From Pavlovales sp. CCMP2436 (taxonomy: Eukaryota; Haptophyta; Pavlovophyceae; Pavlovales), in assembly GCA_026770615.1 (NCBI GenBank), contig MU631780.1, positions 54,135 to 71,501 on the forward strand: 17,367 nt of DNA, written 5' to 3'. The number at the start of each line of letters is the position of its first letter. The first letter of the stretch is position 1. Shown here in pieces: positions 13,893 to 17,367 of the stretch. The position numbers were made by a program, and so were the translations under genes. Under the pieces are notes generated by a model. It did no database searches, had not been told where the DNA came from, and saw nothing but the letters and a program-made list of their open reading frames with translations.

Positions 13893-15323
13893 CTAGTCCG
13901 CGGCGTGCTCTGAGCGAAAGGCCTGCATATAGTTAGTAGGGATGCTTACTGGTTGCCCGCCGTAAAACGCTGTGTTGGCCGGTCGTGCGTGCGCTACGAC
14001 AGGGATGCTCGATGCTGCGGCGGCAGCGACTCGATCACTCGGCGCGGCGCCGACGCGACTGCGCGATGCGGCCGCCGTGTCAGCGTCTTGACCACGCGGC
14101 GCGGCCAAGCCGCGCGACTTGCTCCTTGAGGCTCGATCACGCCTCTGCGGGTCGTGCTTGAGCGTGAGGGGCGGAGCGCCTGCACGCCGCAAGATAGTGG
14201 CCTCGGGCTTGTCGGCCTCGAGCTCGCTCTCACTCTCCGACTCGACGAACTCGGGCTTGCCGACAGGCGTGGACGACTCGGACTCGCCGGCGAGCGTGGA
14301 CGGCTCGGACTCGAAAGGCGTGTGCCCCCCCTCGAGGAGCGGGCGCTCGTCGACTTGTACATGCCGTGAGAATGCGAGACGTCCGTCGTCTAGCAACACA
14401 ATCCAGCCCAGCATGTAGCGGTAGGTCCGATCAAGCTGCACGCCGTCCACGCCGCGGCCCATCACTCTGCCGCGCGCCGACTGCATGCCGAACTTGCCCT
14501 TGGGTTTGGTCCCCTCTCCGAGCAAGAGGACCCGGCACGGCGCTCCAAAGATGACAGAGCGCTTGCAGCTCGGCCGCCGGTCGAAGAAAAGCTCGAAAGG
14601 CGAGACAACGCGCACGGCGCCAGTCGTCGGGTCGACGACGTGCCGCGATGCGAGACGGTTGCAAGCTGCAACCGCGTGCCTGAGCGCCCAATGCCAATGG
14701 CGGAAGCTTTGGCCTGACGTGGCCAGCTTCGCACGCACATCTGGCTCGAGAGTCCCAAAGCTGCGCTCAGCCACGCCATTGCTGGCAGGGGTGTGCGGGC
14801 ACGACGTGACGTTGGCCGCCAGGCCATACTCGAGAAGCACCTTGCCAAAGGCCTCCGAGTTTATAGGTGTACCTCCGTCGGTGTGAACGTACCGACGAAA
14901 ACCCTTGCCAAGCATGAACAAGCCGCCGCCATGTGCCGACGCGCCGAGCTTGGGAAGGTAGTGCCGTGCGAGCCCGGGGAGCTCGCGCTGCGACTTCGCA
15001 AAGTAAGCCCGGCGGAATCGCGAGTATACATTCACGAAGAGAATGGCATACTTGTAACCCGACCGGCCCCCCTCGATGTTCTTGATGGACAAGTCGTGCT
15101 TGGACGCCGAGTAGACGTCCAGGTACGTGATCTCGCCGGCGGCCTTGGAATCGGACAACGGCAACTCGTGTGTGAGTCGCCGCATGCGTGCGTCCGACAG
15201 CGTGTTGAGGGCCAACGCCATTAGAGTTTGACTCCTTATGTCGTCGACTGCCCTGCGCGTCCGCGCGAGCAGGTTCTTGTCAGTTGTGCCCGTCCGGACA
15301 GACCACAAATGCAGCCAGTCCAC
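13893..15323 (-). CDS. Copia-type integrase
   Basis: 476 codons, intact from a GTG at 15323 (open to TAG just upstream) to TAG at 13893-13895. It joins element DNA into the host genome. The DDE triad is present: Asp69 in TYLDVYSAS, Asp149 in YVHTDGGTP and Glu186 in NGVAERSFGTL, with 36 residues between the last two. Other landmarks: GYKYAILFVNVYSRFRRAYF, SPFELFFDRRPSCK (the post-core copia block) and VIFGAPCRVLLLG. A long acidic/Ser-rich stretch (ESEPSTLAGESESSTPVG...) and Arg/Ala-rich tail precede the RT. The His/Cys zinc-binding N-terminus is not evident, so the N-terminal end may be missing or in another frame. TAG at the end sits where a Trp or Gln codon would continue into RT. Confidence 0.9.
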   Translation of the reverse strand: MDWLHLWSVRTGTTDKNLLARTRRAVDDIRSQTLMALALNTLSDARMRRLTHELPLSDSKAAGEITYLDVYSASKHDLSIKNIEGGRSGYKYAILFVNVYSRFRRAYFAKSQRELPGLARHYLPKLGASAHGGGLFMLGKGFRRYVHTDGGTPINSEAFGKVLLEYGLAANVTSCPHTPASNGVAERSFGTLEPDVRAKLATSGQSFRHWHWALRHAVAACNRLASRHVVDPTTGAVRVVSPFELFFDRRPSCKRSVIFGAPCRVLLLGEGTKPKGKFGMQSARGRVMGRGVDGVQLDRTYRYMLGWIVLLDDGRLAFSRHVQVDERPLLEGGHTPFESEPSTLAGESESSTPVGKPEFVESESESELEADKPEATILRRAGAPPLTLKHDPQRRDRASRSKSRGLAAPRGQDADTAAASRSRVGAAPSDRVAAAAASSIPVVAHARPANTAFYGGQPVSIPTNYMQAFRSEHAAD

Positions 15324-15469
15324 AGAGGGGCGCCCCCCTCCGTGACCAGCAACGCCGGTCTACCCCGGGCCGCCTAGTTTCCCTGGCCATAGGAGGCCTG
15401 GGAACGCTGCTCTGCGCGGCGTAGGTTGGAGGGGCCACTGCGGCGCGACGATGCGCGTACCTTTGGCGG

Positions 15470-15920
15470 CTACGCGGCTGCGGCTGGCTTGCCGTCGGCC
15501 GACGCCTTGTTGGCGCGCATGCTTGCGCGCGCGCCGCTGATGCCGTTGATCACAACGAGACCGGTGATCTCGGCGACCGACTGCGAAGCTCCTCCCCAGT
15601 GCACGATGTGGCTGCTGGACTTGATGCCGCCGACCCTGCACGCCTCCACTTCCTTGGTGATCATATTCTTGGGGAACAGCCTCTGGTCGGCGCCAGGGTC
15701 CAAGCACATCTTGACGTTGTCGAACGAGGTGCCGTCCTGACCCTCAATGTTACCGTAGACCATGGAGTTCTTGGCGACGGCGACGCAGCCGCCGCCGATG
15801 GCCGAGAGGTCGAGGTACGACCCTCCCTTCGCGAAGTGGACGGTTGCGCCTGCCTCAATAAGGCACGACACGCTGATGAGCAGGACCGACACGTCGTTGG
15901 TGCCCATGCGTGCAGCTCGA
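15470..15920 (-). pseudogene. Copia-type aspartic protease with altered active site
   Basis: The frame reads TNDVSVLLISVSCLIEAGAT, VHFAKGGSYLDLSAIGGGCV, AVAKNSMVYGNIEG, LFPKNMITKEVEACRVGG and SSSHIVHWGGASQSVAEITG, ending at a stop at 15470. The position between gag and integrase and the shape of C-L-x-x-x-G-A-T-x-H match the D-S/T-G-A-T-x-H active site of copia protease, which cuts the Gag-Pol polyprotein. Here the motif is Glu-Ala-Gly-Ala: the catalytic Asp is replaced by Glu and the next residue by Ala. The upstream gag-like frame is one shift away (near 15910-15940). Confidence 0.75.
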
Positions 15921-15929
15921 CCTTGGCAC

Positions 15930-16526
15930 CGAGCTTGGGGCGGGTGTCGAATGAACTCCACGGTGGCCGTCGTTGCTGAACACCGCGGGGTGCTGGGGAA
16001 TCGCAGAGCAGGCGTGCGCATGCTGCCGTGTCTCCGCGCCGAGCCCGTACCCGCCGCGCCCGCCGCCACGGCCCTGCATTTCGCCATGCCCGCTCTGGGA
16101 GCTGACAAAGCCGCGGCCGTACCCGAAGTGGAAGCCGTCGATCTCCGGCTTGCCGTCGATCTCCGGCTTGTCCTGCTTGGTGTCAACCTTCTTGATTGCG
16201 CAGATCTGCTCCTCCATCTGCATGTACTTGACCAGCTGGGTGTCGTTGGGGTCGACGGGTGTCTTCAAGTAGTCCTCGGCGGAGAGCAGCTTGAGGCGCC
16301 CCGTCGAGATCTCCTTGACGTCCAGCTCGTTGCCGATGATGCCCTGCGCAAGGGCCTTGTCCTTGTCGGTGATCGCCTGGAAGTGGCCGAGCATCTGCTG
16401 GTTGATCACCGGGTTGCCGAGGTCGGCGAGGGTGATCTTGGACGACTTGAACTCGTCGCTGTTCTTGCCCTTGTCAAACCAAGAGAGGTTGAAACCGGTA
16501 CGGGGGAAGCTCCCCGATGACGTCAT
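15930..16526 (-). pseudogene. Copia gag-like segment
   Basis: Starts at ATG 16524-16526 (MTSSGSFPRTGFNLSW); another in-frame ATG lies 24 nt upstream. It reads GKNSDEFKSSKITLADLGNP, VINQQMLGHFQAITDKDKAL, LKLLSAEDYLKTPVDPNDTQ, LVKYMQMEEQICAIKKVDTK. A short tandem (KPEIDG twice, from an 18-bp repeat) is followed by a Gly/Arg-rich RGG-like stretch (GEMQGRGGGRGGYGLG). No CCHC zinc knuckle is seen. About 200 codons, short for a copia Gag. It was identified by position upstream of protease in the same strand; sequence alone would not prove gag. Confidence 0.55.
16135..16170. repeat. Perfect 18-bp tandem repeat in the gag-like frame
   Basis: The word ccgtcgatctccggcttg occurs at 16135-16152 and again at 16153-16170. 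In frame on the minus strand it encodes KPEIDG twice, so it does not shift the reading frame. Confidence 0.95.
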
Positions 16527-16550
16527 GTTGGATACACCGGTAGATCTCAT

Positions 16551-16860
16551 CTCGCGTCTAGTCCTTGCAGCGCTAGACGGTACCCGTCGACTCGACGGGC
16601 GGCAGGTCTCTAGGGAAGTTAAGCGAATGTAAGCAGAACGGAAACGGACGAACAAAAACGGCTGATGAAGCAAAAGCGGGCGGGAAGCCGAAACCCGTAA
16701 CCGAAGAGTGATTAACAGCAACAGTGTTGCTATTAATCTGACTCTCGGTTCAACTGGACTGTAAGTCCAATGACTGGACCACAGTAGCAAGCGGCTTACC
16801 CGTATGACACGGGTTGGAACCAGCAAGTGTGTGCTGTGTGCTGCGGGGCAGGCGGGCAGT
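16551..16860. other. 5' flank of the copia element with strong hairpins
   Basis: No gene is supported. The stretch 16702-16748 folds as a long hairpin: gattaacagcaac (16710-16722) pairs with gttgctattaatc (16726-16738) around a 3-nt loop, and ccgaagagt pairs with actctcgg outside it. A smaller hairpin tggac/gtcca lies around 16755-16770, and acccgt/acgggt at about 16798-16814. This is the position where an LTR and leader would be, but no second LTR copy was found. Confidence 0.6.
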
Positions 16861-16890
16861 GGTATAGGCTGGAGTATATGCAATAGCTAT

Positions 16891-17024
16891 ATATATATAT
16901 ATATAGCGGCTCAGCATGGTTCGAAAGGTGTTGTTCACTCACTGACTTGGTCGACGTCAGACGTTAGTCCTGGCAGCAGGGATGGTGGTGGTAGAGGTGA
17001 GGTAAGAGCATATATATATATATA
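16891..17024. repeat. TA tracts and a 19-bp repeated word
   Basis: TA dinucleotide tracts lie at 16891-16904 and 17011-17024. The word tagcggctcagcatggttc follows the first tract at 16904-16922 and recurs at 17183-17201, next to the long repeat copy at 17220. Confidence 0.85.
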
Positions 17025-17044
17025 GCGACTCCAGCGCTTTGTTT

Positions 17045-17176
17045 TCGGCTTCCTCATCATCCACCACTTCTACCAGCTCCTTACTTCGGCGTAGCGCGTA
17101 GGAGCCTGCGTTGGAGCGCTAAGATCAGCCTGACTTAAACTTGAAACGTATCGCCAGCCCGAATCCCCCCAACATT
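17045..17176 (-). repeat. Dispersed repeat, copy 2 (inverted partner 4969-5099)
   Basis: The reverse complement closely matches 4969-5099, including the AG acceptor and exon-2 frame (SYALRRSKELVEVVDDEEAE), which stays open through the differences and runs on longer than in copy 1. Exon 1 is not found beside it. A TA tract lies at its exon side, as in copy 1. Confidence 0.9.
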
Positions 17177-17219
17177 AATATGTAGCGGCTCAGCATGGTT
17201 CAACATATACTTATGATAG

Positions 17220-17367
17220 GGATTCAAGCTGGCGTCTGACTGTTCTGAATGTTGTGCTGAAGCGCTGCGTCGCACATTGCCTGCTGCGTGCCTTAGTCGG
17301 CTGCGCTGGCTTGGGCGCCACCGCGCGTGCCGATGGATCTCCGGTAGTGTGCCCGGGCAAGGGCGTT
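17220..17367 (-). repeat. Long direct repeat, copy 2 (partner 1229-1381), cut by window end
   Basis: Same orientation as copy 1. The minus strand carries the last codons and TAA of the same unrecognised protein (ending RSIGTRGG...), so a second copy of that gene starts beyond the window. The last 90 or so bases appear identical to copy 1. Confidence 0.9.

Larger units (their letters stand above)
13080..16550 (-). mobile_element. Ty1/copia-type retrotransposon, truncated and decayed
   Basis: On the minus strand the order is gag-like, protease, integrase, RT, which is the copia order (integrase before RT). I found no matching LTR pair between 12600-13130 and 16550-17000, and RNase H is absent, so the copy is truncated at its 3' end and probably at its 5' LTR. 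Integrase and RT share one frame, separated only by TAG at 13893-13895. Confidence 0.85.

Noticed and set aside
13510..13896. Plus-strand frame of 128 codons
   Set aside because: It is antisense to the copia RT, whose minus-strand frame carries clear RT motifs.
16750..16790. Possible tRNA-Tyr anticodon arm (tgga ctgtaag tcca, GTA anticodon)
   Set aside because: No acceptor stem, D arm or T arm with GTTCRA fits around it at tRNA spacing.
12600..17000. LTRs of the copia element
   Set aside because: I compared both flanks by eye and found no shared terminal sequence.
1..17367. CRISPR array or bacterial operon structure
   Set aside because: No regularly spaced repeats with unique spacers, no consistent ribosome binding sites, and the genes are eukaryotic mobile elements.

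Overview
The window looks like nuclear DNA of a microalga or a similar protist (haptophyte-, pelagophyte- or dinoflagellate-like; I cannot fix the lineage). The reasons are GC-rich coding stretches separated by AT-dinucleotide tracts, at least one plausible GT-AG intron, a TIR-like/LRR protein of a kind common in algal genomes, two different retroelements, and F-box/ankyrin repeats of algal type. Almost every gene is broken or partial. This is an accessory, repeat-rich region, not a conserved gene cluster.

Left part (1-5440): short islands of real coding sequence sit among low-complexity DNA, TA/TAA microsatellites and dispersed repeats. They are an unrecognised fragment (170-466 +), the 3' end of an unrecognised multicopy gene (1307-1570 -), a fragment of a giant-virus-type A32 DNA-packaging ATPase (1747-2001 +), an unrecognised protein (2098-2556 -), a myristoylation-motif TIR-like/LRR pseudogene in one continuous frame with four stops (2709-4538 -), and a two-exon fragment with a 94-nt intron (4811-5100 +).

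Centre (about 5441-12777, + strand): one decayed non-LTR-type retroelement. It starts in a group I self-splicing intron of Tetrahymena-like (IC1) type whose P, Q, R and S core elements can be read. Directly downstream is the last 21 residues of a ubiquitin, so the intron appears to split a ubiquitin coding unit. Then come an F-box/ankyrin module, a Pro/Ser-rich linker, a second complete 76-residue ubiquitin-like domain ending in Arg-Gly-Gly, a Gag-like segment with a PPP/RGG-rich tail, a reverse transcriptase, a PD-(D/E)XK-type nuclease, a C-terminal domain, a perfect 26-bp hairpin and a short A-run. Frameshifts (one is a clean 20-bp tandem duplication) and stops break the frame. The layout suggests a polyprotein cut at ubiquitin C-termini by host deubiquitinases, made from an RNA that must first lose a group I intron. 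This is the most interesting system in the window.

Right part (12778-17367): three small CCCC/GGGG hairpins, then a Ty1/copia-type LTR retrotransposon on the minus strand (gag-like, protease, integrase, truncated RT; no LTRs seen; protease active-site Asp and probably the RT catalytic Asp pair lost). A structured hairpin region and TA-linked repeats follow. The last 500 bp hold an inverted copy of 4969-5099 and a direct copy of 1229-1381, so both window edges carry the same repeat families.
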